Shown: positions 9,494 through 18,177, numbered from the stretch's first letter. The stretch is DNA of 64,000 nucleotides from Cytophagales bacterium (GCA_004294445.1 REAZ01000011.1:58484-122483), one strand, 5' to 3'. Made by a program: numbers and translations. Notes: generated by a model from the sequence alone, not told the origin.

Positions 9494-10786
9494 CTATAAA
9501 ACAAAGTTTGGTATTACGATTTGGAACTCGCTCCCCTCTCCTACTGTACTGCTAATATTTATTTGCCATTTATGTGCCTTTACTACACTCTTTACATAGT
9601 TTAGCCCTATGCCAAAGCCTTTGACATCATGCAAATTGCCCGTAGGTACTCTGAAAAATTTTTCAAAAACACGCTTATAATATTTTTCGGGAATGCCCAT
9701 GCCATTGTCTTTGATGCAAAGAATGAATTTGTTGCCTTGATTATAGGTACTAATAGTGATTTTCGGAACTTTATCACAATATTTGACGGCATTATCTATC
9801 AGGTTGTAGAAAACATTGGTGAGGTGTACCTTGTCTGCCTCTATATATTGGTTCTGAGCCTGCAAATCATAGATTAGCTCTCCTACTTTGCCGCTTCCCG
9901 TCTGCCCATCTTTTACTTTGAGGGCAAGACTTGCTGTTGCTTCTTTGATAAAATCGTGCATCTCTACTTTTTCCTTTTGCAAATCAAAGGCAGATTGCTC
10001 TACCTTCGCCAACTGTAGCACCCTTTCTACTTGGTTTTTGAGGCGACTATTTTCATTCTTAATAATGGAAACATAGTTTTTAAGGCGGGCAGGATTTTCC
10101 AAAATAGCGGGATTGCTAAGTACGTCAGCAGAGATAGCGATAGTGGAAATAGGTGTTTTAAACTCATGTGTCATGTTGTTGATGAAATCTTTTTGAATCT
10201 CTGCCAAGCGTTTCTGTTCAAAAATAGCAAATAGCGTATAACCAAAAAAGACAATGACCACTAATAAAATAAGTGAAGAAAATATCCAAATTTCCATTTC
10301 CGAAGCCAAGTAAGTAGCTCTGTTCGGGAAATAAACTCCAAAATAATATGTAAATTTATCCCACTTAGGCAACTCCGTTTTGGGCTTTTCTATGCTATTC
10401 CGATTGGAAAAGTTTATGTAGTTGCCATAAACCATTTTCTCAGTAGTGCAGTCATAGATACCGTACTCAAAATCAACTTCTATTTGATGCTTTTTGAAAT
10501 CTGTCTTGAGGTAATGTTCCAACAAATTGGCATCAATGACATTGTTTATATGCACAATATAATAGTCGGAAGAAACCTGCGTAACTACGTTGGCACTCGG
10601 CAAGGTCGTTTTATTGAATTGTGATATTTTTTCTGCTACATCTTGCAAACTCACCTGCAGGGTCTGGTCAAATTGTCTTTCTTTGAGGTCAAAAGCCCTA
10701 CGCACCCAATACACTTGGGTAATGACGATACCAACAATGGAAATAGTCGCCAAAATGATTATCAGACGTAAGGTTTGGTGTGTCAT
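9494..10786 (-). CDS. Two-component sensor histidine kinase
   Basis: A classical membrane sensor kinase of 430 residues. Transmembrane helices (about 7-28 and 165-188) enclose a periplasmic sensor of about 135 residues with no recognised fold. The HisKA helix carries phosphoacceptor His207 in the THEFKTP motif. The HATPase domain has the N-box, DNGMGIP and a GFGIGL box (about 310-430). The chosen ATG at 10786 gives a clean N-terminal helix; an upstream-extended reading to 10900 adds a poor leader and runs into the promoter region of the divergent prenyltransferase gene. No response regulator is adjacent. Confidence 0.92.
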   Translation of the reverse strand: MTHQTLRLIIILATISIVGIVITQVYWVRRAFDLKERQFDQTLQVSLQDVAEKISQFNKTTLPSANVVTQVSSDYYIVHINNVIDANLLEHYLKTDFKKHQIEVDFEYGIYDCTTEKMVYGNYINFSNRNSIEKPKTELPKWDKFTYYFGVYFPNRATYLASEMEIWIFSSLILLVVIVFFGYTLFAIFEQKRLAEIQKDFINNMTHEFKTPISTIAISADVLSNPAILENPARLKNYVSIIKNENSRLKNQVERVLQLAKVEQSAFDLQKEKVEMHDFIKEATASLALKVKDGQTGSGKVGELIYDLQAQNQYIEADKVHLTNVFYNLIDNAVKYCDKVPKITISTYNQGNKFILCIKDNGMGIPEKYYKRVFEKFFRVPTGNLHDVKGFGIGLNYVKSVVKAHKWQINISSTVGEGSEFQIVIPNFVL

Positions 10787-10924
10787 AAACTCAAAGTAAA
10801 AATCTGCCTCAAAGGTAAGAAAAAGTAAAGAAATAGCCATATAGCAAATCTGCGTTTTGTTTGGTTTTATTATTTTCTTATGTTTGTGCAGATTGTACAA
10901 TGTATCTATTTTTTTTACGAGCCA

Positions 10925-11788
10925 ATGAAAACAATTTCTGATTTGATGCGCATCCCACAGTGGGTCAAGAACTTATTTATTTTTGTGCCTGCTTTTTTTG
11001 CCGAAAAAGCAACAGATTGGCAGGTAGAAATAAACCTACTCCTTTGTTTTGTGGCTTTTTCGCTCATGACGAGTTGCGTATATATCATCAACGATTATTT
11101 GGATATAGAAAGCGATAGGCAGCACCCTACCAAAAGTAAAAGACCTTTGGCGGCGGGAACGGTCAGCAAGCAGCAAGCAATTTTTATATGTATATTCTTG
11201 TTTTTTTCAAGTATTACGCTGGCTTTCTTCAGCAAGCAAAATCTACTATTTATTTTGTTTTTCTACCTGATAATGAATATTTTGTATTCTTTCAAACTGA
11301 AGCACATTGCTTTGTTGGATATTACTATTATTTCTATTGGCTTTTTACTTCGCATTTTTGCAGGCGGCGTGGTGGCAGCGGTTCCTATTTCCAAATGGCT
11401 GATACTCATGGTCTTTTTGCTTGCTATGTTGCTTGCTTTGGCAAAGCGGCGGGACGAATTTCTGATTTCCCAAGAAGGCAAAGACATCAGAAAAGCCATC
11501 AAGGGCTATAATTTAGAATTTATCAATATTGCGATGGTTTTTATGGCTTCTATCACCGTAGTTTCGTACATCATGTACACTGTTTCTGAGGAAGTTACCA
11601 GCCGAATAGCCAATGAAAATGTTTATTTAACTTCCTTTTTTGTGATTTTGGGTATCCTACGCTATCTACAAATTACGATTGTCTATCAGCAAAGCGGCTC
11701 ACCTACGAAAGTGCTTTTTACAGATATTTTTATACAGTTAGTCTTGGTGGGCTGGATTATGATGTTTGGCTTTTTGCTGTATTTTTAG
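10925..11788 (+). CDS. UbiA-family prenyltransferase, decaprenyl-phosphate phosphoribosyltransferase-like
   Basis: An integral-membrane protein of 287 residues with about eight to nine hydrophobic helices. The UbiA aspartate motif NDxxDxxxD is at residues 56-64, followed by the Lys-Arg-Pro of the second motif near 72. The N-terminal MRxPQWxKN segment is typical of the 5-phosphoribosyl-diphosphate:polyprenyl-phosphate transferase (Rv3806c-like) branch, so transfer of phosphoribosyl to a lipid phosphate is the most likely reaction; a classical quinone or heme prenyltransferase is less likely. The start is the ATG at 10925. The stop is followed by a cluster of TGAG-loop hairpins. Confidence 0.8.
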   Translation: MKTISDLMRIPQWVKNLFIFVPAFFAEKATDWQVEINLLLCFVAFSLMTSCVYIINDYLDIESDRQHPTKSKRPLAAGTVSKQQAIFICIFLFFSSITLAFFSKQNLLFILFFYLIMNILYSFKLKHIALLDITIISIGFLLRIFAGGVVAAVPISKWLILMVFLLAMLLALAKRRDEFLISQEGKDIRKAIKGYNLEFINIAMVFMASITVVSYIMYTVSEEVTSRIANENVYLTSFFVILGILRYLQITIVYQQSGSPTKVLFTDIFIQLVLVGWIMMFGFLLYF

Positions 11789-11816
11789 GTGCTAAGGGTT
11801 TTTCAAAATCATCTAC

Positions 11817-11917
11817 AAGTTCCTGAGAAACTTACAGCACTAAGGGTTTTTCAGCAAGTTCTGAGGAACTTGCTGCACAGAAGCACAAAGTGGTGCAAGT
11901 TCTGAGGAACTTGCACC
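11817..11917. repeat. REP-like cluster of TGAG-loop hairpins
   Basis: Two perfect hairpins, 11853-11874 (AGCAAGTTC arms) and 11892-11917 (11-bp arms), both have the tetraloop TGAG closed by C-G. A weaker copy lies at 11817-11833. Two direct copies of a GCTAAGGG/ACTAAGGGTTTTTCA segment (about 11791 and 11839) precede them. The loop and closing pairs match the hairpins flanking the transposase at 61767-62306. The cluster sits between the convergent prenyltransferase and DAHP synthase genes and could also serve as a terminator for both. Confidence 0.75.
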
Positions 11918-11940
11918 AACAAAATTGTAACAATAAAAAT

Positions 11941-13020
11941 CTACCTGCTCGCTTGTATCTTGATAGACTCATCATGGATAAGTTTGAAGAGTTGGGCAGT
12001 AAAGTCGCTGTCCAAATTCATTTTCTTGCCCCATTCTGGTCTGGTCTGGAATACTTTTATCCATCTATCTACTTGGAAAACAGTTACATTGTTTTCTTTT
12101 TTATAGTCGCCAATTTTCTCGACCAAAGACATACGAGTTGCCAAGATTTCCAAAATTTCGCGGTCAATCATGTCTATTTTGTGGCGTAAATCGTCCAAGT
12201 GCGTATTAAATTCGGGGTCTTCGGTAGTAGGTCGTTTGATGCGTAGTTCGCTCAGGATTTCATTGAGGCGCATAGGGGTAACTTGTTGGCTTGCATCGCT
12301 CCACGCCTTGTCGGGGTTGATGTGCGTTTCTATCATCAAGCCGTCATAGTTCAAGTCTAAGGCACGCTGGGCAAGAGGCAAAATCAAATCTCTGGAGCCT
12401 CCGATATGGCTTGGGTCGCAAAAGATAGGAAGGTTTGGCAGCAAACTTTTTAGCTCAATCGCTATTTGCCACATAGGTACGTTGCGATATTTGGTTTTTT
12501 CGAAAGAAGAAAATCCTCTATGCAAAGCTGCTAATTTGGTAATGCCCGCCCCAGCAATACGCTCAATGCCACCTAACCAAAGCGACAAATCGGGGTTAAT
12601 AGGGTTTTTGACGATTACGGGAATATCCACGCCTTTGAGGGCATCTGCTATCTCCTGCACTGTAAAAGGATTTACCGTACTTCTTGCTCCTATCCAAAGC
12701 ACATCAACACCATATTTCAATGCCAACTCTACGTGCTGTGCGTTTGCTACTTCGGTTGCTGAGGGCAAGCCTACTTCTTTCTTCACTTCTTGGAACCACT
12801 GCAGCCCTACTTCGCCAACTCCTTCAAAGCTATTTGGGCGAGTGCGAGGCTTCCAAATGCCCGCTCTCAAGATGTCGATGCCTGAATCGGTCAATGCCTG
12901 ACAAGTTGAAAGGAGTTGCTCTGGAGTTTCTGCGCTGCAAGGTCCCGCTATTACCACAGGTTTTTTTTCGCCGTTTGGTTGCTTTTTGCCAATCCATGAT
13001 TCTAATGTACTGATTTCCAT
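11941..13020 (-). CDS. Bifunctional DAHP synthase / chorismate mutase
   Basis: A 359-residue fusion acting at the first and branch steps of aromatic amino acid synthesis. Residues about 20-255 form a KDO8P-type (class I beta) 3-deoxy-7-phosphoheptulonate synthase, with the IAGPCS motif near 24 and metal-site CDPSH near 197. Residues about 272-357 form an AroQ-type chorismate mutase helix bundle (LRxxIDxIDREIL). Family knowledge: in this architecture the mutase domain is also the site through which prephenate or chorismate feedback acts on the synthase. The gene is preceded by a leader peptide and terminator (13093-13234), so expression should respond to charged Phe/Tyr/Trp tRNA. No other aro gene is nearby. 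Confidence 0.95.
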   Translation of the reverse strand: MEISTLESWIGKKQPNGEKKPVVIAGPCSAETPEQLLSTCQALTDSGIDILRAGIWKPRTRPNSFEGVGEVGLQWFQEVKKEVGLPSATEVANAQHVELALKYGVDVLWIGARSTVNPFTVQEIADALKGVDIPVIVKNPINPDLSLWLGGIERIAGAGITKLAALHRGFSSFEKTKYRNVPMWQIAIELKSLLPNLPIFCDPSHIGGSRDLILPLAQRALDLNYDGLMIETHINPDKAWSDASQQVTPMRLNEILSELRIKRPTTEDPEFNTHLDDLRHKIDMIDREILEILATRMSLVEKIGDYKKENNVTVFQVDRWIKVFQTRPEWGKKMNLDSDFTAQLFKLIHDESIKIQASR

Positions 13021-13092
13021 TTGTTAAAAAAATTAATTGTTTAAATACCTTAAGTTTAGTTAGTTCTTTCGTTGTTTATTTTGAGCCAAACA

Positions 13093-13130
13093 AAAAAGGC
13101 TTGCCGTTCGTATGAACAGCAAGCCTTTTT
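13093..13130 (-). terminator. Attenuator terminator hairpin upstream of DAHP synthase
   Basis: A 12-bp perfect stem (13093-13104 with 13119-13130), one mismatch, then 4 bp more (13106-13109 with 14-17), loop GTAT. Read on the minus strand it is followed by a T-run. It lies between the leader peptide stop and the DAHP synthase start, so it would end transcription before the enzyme gene. Confidence 0.85.
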
Positions 13131-13181
13131 AAATTTTATCGTTAATCTTTAACTCATAAAATTAGCTTTCTGCTCATACGA
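13108..13181 (-). promoter_or_regulatory. Antiterminator pairing: 13165-13181 with 13108-13124
   Basis: On the minus strand the segment at 13181-13165, inside the last codons of the leader peptide, is complementary to 13124-13108, which is the 5' arm and loop of the terminator. The pairing holds at 16 of 17 positions, one of them G-U. The two structures are mutually exclusive. A ribosome stalled on the aromatic codons would leave 13165-13181 free to form the antiterminator; a ribosome that reaches the stop would cover it and let the terminator fold. Confidence 0.8.
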
Positions 13182-13234
13182 TTGCCGTACCAGAAATAAT
13201 AAAAGCTAAAATATGCGTTAAATGACAAATTCAT
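13154..13234 (-). CDS. Aromatic leader peptide of the DAHP synthase attenuator
   Basis: A 26-codon ORF starting at ATG 13234 and ending with TGA at 13156-13154. Residues 5-16 read Phe-Asn-Ala-Tyr-Phe-Ser-Phe-Tyr-Tyr-Phe-Trp-Tyr, which is nine aromatics in twelve codons. Such density in a short ORF just upstream of a terminator and an aromatic-pathway gene is the hallmark of a sensing leader as in pheL/trpL. It includes all three aromatic residues, which suits an enzyme serving all three branches. Codons 18-24 encode the antiterminator segment. The peptide itself is expected to have no function apart from translation. Confidence 0.85.
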   Translation of the reverse strand: MNLSFNAYFSFYYFWYGNRMSRKLIL

Positions 13235-13263
13235 CTGAAAATATTTTTTTGTATATTCTTCTG

Positions 13264-13294
13264 CAAATGTAATGCTTTTTTGATATTTGTCAAA
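13264..13294 (-). promoter_or_regulatory. Promoter of the aromatic attenuator and DAHP synthase
   Basis: On the minus strand a TTTG -33 element (13294-13291) is 19 bp from a TACATTTG -7 element (13271-13264), an exact match to the Bacteroidota pattern. Transcription would begin near 13258, about 25 nt before the leader ATG. Confidence 0.75.
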
Positions 13295-13321
13295 TTTATT
13301 ACATTTTTTTTGCTAAAAATA

Positions 13322-13834
13322 ATGGAAATTATCGTTTTTTATACCATTTGTGCAGTCGTGCTATGCTCTGCCTTGTTCATATTGTTTACCAAAAACGTGA
13401 TGTATGCAGCTTTTTGCCTCTTGCTCACCTTTACAGGCGTAGCAGGAATCTATGTATTTTTGTATGCCGATGTAGTTGCGGTTGCCCAAGTGATGCTCTA
13501 TGTGGGCGGAATTTTGATATTACTCATCTTCGGCGTAATGTTTACCTCCAAAGCGGCAGATGGAAAAATACTTACCACACATCAGCATCAGTTTAGCGGC
13601 GGCTTATTAGCATTATTTGTTTTTAGTTTATTGCTTTTTACAATTATCAATGCTAACTTTGAGAACTTAGCTTGGATACAGCAGGCATCAGCCGTCCCTG
13701 ATGAATCGTCCATAGGAAAAGTAGGCTTTTTACTGATGACAGACGAAATGCTTGCTTTAGAAATCGTAGGTATTTTGCTCTTAGTAGCACTGATAGGCAC
13801 AGCACTTATCGCAGGGAGAAAATTTATAGATTAG
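13322..13834 (+). CDS. nuoJ: NADH-quinone oxidoreductase subunit J
   Basis: A 170-residue membrane subunit of respiratory complex I. About five hydrophobic helices are visible, with the conserved helix-3 segment DVVAVAQVMLYVGGI followed by LLIFGVMF that marks NuoJ/ND6. The ATG at 13322 is preferred; reading from 13280 adds fourteen residues that overlap the promoter of the divergent DAHP synthase unit. It stands alone: no nuoI or nuoK is adjacent, and the next gene is DivIVA. nuoC is 2.2 kb further on, also alone. Confidence 0.9.
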   Translation: MEIIVFYTICAVVLCSALFILFTKNVMYAAFCLLLTFTGVAGIYVFLYADVVAVAQVMLYVGGILILLIFGVMFTSKAADGKILTTHQHQFSGGLLALFVFSLLLFTIINANFENLAWIQQASAVPDESSIGKVGFLLMTDEMLALEIVGILLLVALIGTALIAGRKFID

Positions 13835-13922
13835 GTATTCACTATTTTTTAACATTCAGGAAACTTTATAGTTATTGTTGCGTTCTATAGATACTTGCTT
13901 TTTGTTTTTAATTTAGAAAATT

Positions 13923-14735
13923 ATGAACTCGGTCATGAAAGTTACCCCGTTAGACATCCGAAAAAAATCATTTGACAAAGTTACCTTTGGCGGGTATGAT
14001 AAAGAAGATGTGAATGCTTTTTTGCAGGCTTTGTCTGTAGCTTGGGAGAATTTGTCTGTAAAAAATGACGATTTGGAAAGACGATTGCAAGAGGCAACCA
14101 ACGAGCTAAATAGGGTTCGAGAGATAGAAAACTCACTTCTCAGCACGCTAAAGCAGGTAGAAGCAAGCAATCACGTCCTCAGAGAGCAAGCCCAAAAGGA
14201 AGCCCATCTCATTGTCCAAGAAGGATATGCAAAGTCGAACCAGATAATAGAAGACGCTAAAAGCAAGGCGAAGTTAGTAACCCAAGAGGCTAATCAGTTG
14301 GCTTATAACTCTATGACCCAAATGCGAGAAGAACTCCGCAAACTCGACTATAGCTACCGCCTCATAGAAAAGCAAAAAGAAAAATTATCTTCGCAAATGA
14401 GCGAATTTCTTAGAGATACTCTCAAGAAAATAGACCAAATAGAAGACTACAAGCGAACTATTTTCTATGATGAGGAGATGAAAAAAGCGAACCAGTTTAT
14501 GCAACGCAACAACGAGATGACCAAACAAGAGTTGCAAGATTTAGAGAAAAAATACCCAACAAACAATACCCAAAACAAGGAACAAGCAAATGGACAGCCT
14601 AATAGCCAAAAACCAAATTCCGCCTACCTAAACGGAAACGGTGTAAATGGAAAAAATGGCACACATCATACCCAAGAAAATGGCGTTCATTATGAAAAAG
14701 AAAATGAAGTAGTTTCTTTTTTTGATAGCTTATAA
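13923..14735 (+). CDS. DivIVA-domain coiled-coil protein
   Basis: A 270-residue cytoplasmic protein. The N-terminal DivIVA/GpsB membrane-binding domain (residues 5-60) carries the signature TPLDIRKKSF..VTFGGYDKEDVNAFL. A long coiled coil (about 35-215) follows, and the tail (220-260) is rich in Asn, Gln and Gly, so probably disordered. Family knowledge: DivIVA proteins sense membrane curvature and recruit division or polarity factors; the role in Bacteroidota is not settled. Two ATGs (13923 and 13935) could start it. It may be transcribed with nuoJ (88-bp gap). Confidence 0.9.
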   Translation: MNSVMKVTPLDIRKKSFDKVTFGGYDKEDVNAFLQALSVAWENLSVKNDDLERRLQEATNELNRVREIENSLLSTLKQVEASNHVLREQAQKEAHLIVQEGYAKSNQIIEDAKSKAKLVTQEANQLAYNSMTQMREELRKLDYSYRLIEKQKEKLSSQMSEFLRDTLKKIDQIEDYKRTIFYDEEMKKANQFMQRNNEMTKQELQDLEKKYPTNNTQNKEQANGQPNSQKPNSAYLNGNGVNGKNGTHHTQENGVHYEKENEVVSFFDSL

Positions 14736-14740
14736 AAAAA

Positions 14741-15976
14741 TTACTCGTACCGCAAAGACTCTATAGGGTCGAGTTTTGATGCCTTAGAAGCGGGGTAGTA
14801 GCCCGAAACAATGCCTACAACAAAGCAAACGACAATGCCCGAAATCATCCATGCCCAAGGAATGACAAAAGTATCTGCGTTGACCAACGTTGCCACTAAA
14901 TTACCTATCAAGATACCCAATACTATGCCTACCGCCCCACCAATCTGACAAATTACTATAGCCTCAACCAAAAACTGCTCCCTAATTCGCTTAGGCGTAG
15001 CTCCTAAGGCTTTACGAATCCCTATTTCACGAGTGCGTTCTGTAACCGAAACCATCATAATATTCATAAGTCCGATAGAAGCACCAAGTAGCGTAATGAA
15101 GCCAATAAAGCCGCCGCCAATCCGCAAACTGCTTGAAGTTTCTGCCAAAGAAGTGGTCAGAGATTCACTGCGAGAGATTTCAAAAGAACTTTTATCTCCT
15201 AAGCGGTCTTTGCGTATCTGCCGCATAAGTCCTTCTGCCTCGCTCATCTGATAGCTAATTTTAGATGCATCTTTGACATAGTTCATTGCTGTAAAATAGA
15301 GCCTTCGCCCTGCTGCTACACCTACGCCTGTTTGCAGGGGAATAAGTACGGAACGGTTGATGCCCGAACCGCCTATGCTACTTTCTTCGGCGAGTACGCC
15401 CACTACCTTGTAGTGCGCCCCGCCAACTGTAATCCCCTCATTGATGGGGTCTTCTTTATCGAAAAGTGTTTTAGCAAGCTCACTCCCTACAAGGCATACA
15501 TAGCTACCATTGCGAATTTCCACAGAGGAAAAACCTCGCCCGTTGGCTATGCTATAAGATTTTACTGTGAGGTAGTTTTCATCTACACCTGTTACCGAAA
15601 TATTAGGATTTGTCTTCTTAGAAAGGTGTTTAGCTTCTGCTGCCCCTGTAACATTGGTATAAATACTGATCATAGCGCTCGCAGGGAAGCGTTCTTTATA
15701 TTCTTTGATTTCGTTGTAGGTAATAGACGATTTGGTAGTTTCTATAACCCCTCCCCTATTTCGCCCGCCGCCCCGATTGAGGTCTTTGATGTCAAAACTA
15801 TTCGCCCCCAAGTCCGAAAGCCCCGAACTAATAGAATATTGGATGCCATCAATAGCAGTGAGGATGCCTACCAAAGCGGTAATGCCTATAGCGACGATAG
15901 CCGCAGTAAGCGAGGTACGCAGCAGATTATCTTTGATGGCTTTGAGTGCCTCATTTACATTTTCGGTAAAATTCAT
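14741..15976 (-). CDS. ABC transporter permease, MacB/FtsX type
   Basis: A 411-residue permease with one N-terminal transmembrane helix (about 20-42), a periplasmic MacB_PCD domain (about 45-260) and a C-terminal FtsX domain with three helices (about 285-405). The segment [21 protein letters not shown] near 310 is the coupling region that contacts the ATPase. Such permeases work as dimers with a LolD/MacB-type ATPase, none of which is adjacent. It is convergent with the DivIVA gene, with 5 bp between them. It belongs to the single-FtsX type, unlike the five double-FtsX proteins at 29-42 kb. Confidence 0.9.
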   Translation of the reverse strand: MNFTENVNEALKAIKDNLLRTSLTAAIVAIGITALVGILTAIDGIQYSISSGLSDLGANSFDIKDLNRGGGRNRGGVIETTKSSITYNEIKEYKERFPASAMISIYTNVTGAAEAKHLSKKTNPNISVTGVDENYLTVKSYSIANGRGFSSVEIRNGSYVCLVGSELAKTLFDKEDPINEGITVGGAHYKVVGVLAEESSIGGSGINRSVLIPLQTGVGVAAGRRLYFTAMNYVKDASKISYQMSEAEGLMRQIRKDRLGDKSSFEISRSESLTTSLAETSSSLRIGGGFIGFITLLGASIGLMNIMMVSVTERTREIGIRKALGATPKRIREQFLVEAIVICQIGGAVGIVLGILIGNLVATLVNADTFVIPWAWMISGIVVCFVVGIVSGYYPASKASKLDPIESLRYE

Positions 15977-16082
15977 GGCGTTCTACGTTGAGTAATGAAA
16001 AGGAAAATTTTGACTGAACAACCCACAAATAACATAAAATTTCTTCATATTTGCCTCATATTGCCAAATAAATCTCTGAAAA

Positions 16083-16574
16083 ATGTTATTTGAAGAAATT
16101 AAACAACTCATTATTACCAATTTGGGAAGTGATGTAATAATCGAAACTAACGAAAAAGCCTTGCAGCCTTACCTACAAATACAAACAGAAAAGATAGCTG
16201 AAGTAGGCAAAGTTCTTCATGAAAATGGCTTTGACCACTTGGCATGTATTACAGGCATGGACAATGGAGCTACAATTGGCACGATGGAAGTGATTTACCA
16301 TCTGTACGCAATTCTGCACGCTACTTCGCTGACACTCAAAGTAAAAATCTTTCGCAACAGCAATAACGAACCTATGCCTACCATCCCTACTCTTTCGGCT
16401 ATATGGCGAGCTGCCGACTGGCATGAGCGAGAAGTTTACGATTTCTTTGGTATAGCCTTCGAGGGGCATCCCGATATGCGCCGTATTCTCTTGCCTGCTG
16501 ATTGGCAAGGATTCCCGCTTCGCAAAGACTATGAAGCCCAAACGCTCTACAGAGGGATACAAGTAAAATATTGA
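16083..16574 (+). CDS. nuoC: NADH-quinone oxidoreductase subunit C
   Basis: A 163-residue peripheral-arm subunit of complex I. The C-terminal signature is present: WRAADWHEREVYDFFGI, then HPDMRRILLPADWQGFPLRKDY, the hallmark of the 30-kDa subunit. It is a stand-alone NuoC, not the NuoCD fusion. The ATG at 16083 gives the expected length. No other complex I gene is next to it; an intrinsic terminator follows at 16593-16621. Confidence 0.93.
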   Translation: MLFEEIKQLIITNLGSDVIIETNEKALQPYLQIQTEKIAEVGKVLHENGFDHLACITGMDNGATIGTMEVIYHLYAILHATSLTLKVKIFRNSNNEPMPTIPTLSAIWRAADWHEREVYDFFGIAFEGHPDMRRILLPADWQGFPLRKDYEAQTLYRGIQVKY

Positions 16575-16592
16575 GGGGGCAGAAAGGCAAAA

Positions 16593-16621
16593 AAAACGCT
16601 TCACTAAGAGCAAAGCGTTTT
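16593..16621. terminator. Intrinsic terminator after nuoC
   Basis: AAAACGCTT (16593-16601) pairs with AAGCGTTTT (16613-16621). It lies between two convergent genes and has A and T tracts on both sides, so it can act in either direction. Confidence 0.75.
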
Positions 16622-16657
16622 AAAATATAGTTTTCTAACACTTAAAACATTTAATTT

Positions 16658-17287
16658 CTAAAGAGGAATCAGTGCCTTGTTGTATTCATAAATAAAATAG
16701 GCTACTGCCATACCTACCATCTCGTCGGGGTCGCTGAAAGAGCGAGAGAAAATATCTTGCTTTACTGCATCTGAGGTAAGTGTATGATTGTTGTCAAAAC
16801 ACTCTTTCATGTATCCGCCAGCCTCTATGTTTGTTTCATTCGTGCCTGCATTGAAAGTGATTTTCAGAAAATCATCTCTACGAATCTCGACTGTGTAGCC
16901 TTTTTGTGTCCAGAGATTAATTTTTACCACAAACTCCTTGCTTGAGCCACGATTATCAATCGTGAAAATATCCCCTGTGTACATGAGCGTACTCAAATTT
17001 TTGATAGTCGCATTAATTTTCAAATCTCTTTTTTTATCACTTGTTTTCAAAGCAACAAAAACATAGCTTGTTTCAGCTACCTTCCCCTTAACTTTCGCCT
17101 TGCGTGTAAGAATACATCTTACCTCTGTAGCTTTTGTTTTCGAGTTGCACTTATACAGCGTTGCATTTGGTCTTGCCACACAATCGCACGGCGGCTCAGT
17201 GAGGCTTTTGGAGTTTGACCCTGATAGGAAACTCAACCCAAATAGTAAGGAAGTAATCGCAAAAAAATGAGTTTTTAACATAATCAT
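16658..17287 (-). CDS. Secreted hypothetical protein
   Basis: A 209-residue protein I do not recognise. An N-terminal signal peptide (about residues 3-22) is followed by a Cys-containing segment (CDC near 35, further Cys at 48 and 59) and a beta-rich body with alternating charged and hydrophobic residues. One later Cys (near 163) could form a disulfide. It is probably periplasmic or surface exposed. Met3 at 17281 is an alternative start. The neighbour on the same strand is a lipoprotein gene 109 bp upstream, so they may be co-expressed. Confidence 0.65.
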   Translation of the reverse strand: MIMLKTHFFAITSLLFGLSFLSGSNSKSLTEPPCDCVARPNATLYKCNSKTKATEVRCILTRKAKVKGKVAETSYVFVALKTSDKKRDLKINATIKNLSTLMYTGDIFTIDNRGSSKEFVVKINLWTQKGYTVEIRRDDFLKITFNAGTNETNIEAGGYMKECFDNNHTLTSDAVKQDIFSRSFSDPDEMVGMAVAYFIYEYNKALIPL

Positions 17288-17396
17288 TGTTTCTGATGTG
17301 AGATGAGAAAATTGTTTTAAAAAAAATAGTGTGAAAGCAAATAAGTTTTTATTGCATTACGAAAATCACGCCAAAATTTGGTTTTTAGTTAGCCTG

Positions 17397-18104
17397 CTAA
17401 TTTACCGCTACAAACTCTGATGTAATCGTAAGTCCTGGAATTGGTGATTCCGAATAAACCATTTTTGTATTACTCAATTCGAGAATAGTAAGCCTCTGCT
17501 CGCTCGCCCCTCCTGGTACGCCACGAATCAACCCCCGATTGTCCGAGGTAACCGCCCATATATCTTGCCCCACTTGCTTTCCTGCATCGGGGCAGTTTGT
17601 GCCATTGTATATTTTGACAAACCAATCCCTTCTGAATACTTGCTCCGTTTTCCCGTTGCAGTTGTCATTTGGGGAATTATTTAAGAACTGTGCAGTCTGT
17701 CGCCAGCGTTTTTCGAGTCGTCCCGCTATTTTATTGGCGATAGAACCTTTTATTTTTGTTTTATAATTTTGCGCTTGCTCGTCTATTCTGGTAAATGCAA
17801 CAAGTTTGTTTTCTTCCCAATTATTCTGCTCTCCAAGTTCCGCACTCACAAAGTAAGCATACGTATTAGGGCTTAGGTTTTTAAAGAGAACTAATCCTTT
17901 GCTATCTGTCTGTGCCTTAATGATGGGGTTTGTGTCTTTGGCAAAATCGTCTTGGGAGGCAAAAAGCGTTACGGTAACGCCCTCTACCCCAAAGTCAGTA
18001 GCATCACCTACAAAGACTTCTAAATAATAGCCAATTTCTTCTGTATCAAGAGGTCTACAGGCATTTATAAGGAGAATTAAAAAAAGAAAAACTATTTTTT
18101 TCAT
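17397..18104 (-). CDS. Lipoprotein with a carboxypeptidase-regulatory/SpaA-like domain
   Basis: A 235-residue lipoprotein: a hydrophobic leader ends in a lipobox Leu-Ile-Asn-Ala-Cys with the lipidated Cys at residue 16. Residues about 28-95 look like a CarboxypepD_reg/SpaA-type beta-sandwich (GVEGVTVTLF, then TDSKGLVLFKNLSPNTYAYF), common in Bacteroidota surface proteins. The rest is unassigned. It should be anchored in the outer membrane. No ligand or partner can be named. Confidence 0.7.
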   Translation of the reverse strand: MKKIVFLFLILLINACRPLDTEEIGYYLEVFVGDATDFGVEGVTVTLFASQDDFAKDTNPIIKAQTDSKGLVLFKNLSPNTYAYFVSAELGEQNNWEENKLVAFTRIDEQAQNYKTKIKGSIANKIAGRLEKRWRQTAQFLNNSPNDNCNGKTEQVFRRDWFVKIYNGTNCPDAGKQVGQDIWAVTSDNRGLIRGVPGGASEQRLTILELSNTKMVYSESPIPGLTITSEFVAVN

Positions 18105-18177
18105 TCTAAAAAAAGGGATTTAAAAATTTGTGCAAAGATAATATAGAGAATCAAAAAATATGATACTAAAACAATTT

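Noticed and set aside
13093..13130. Simple terminator for a plus-strand gene
   Set aside because: No plus-strand gene ends there; position, leader peptide and alternative pairing make it part of the minus-strand attenuator.
15332..15991. 219-codon plus-strand open frame
   Set aside because: Wholly antisense to the MacB-type permease at 14741-15976, whose motifs are certain.
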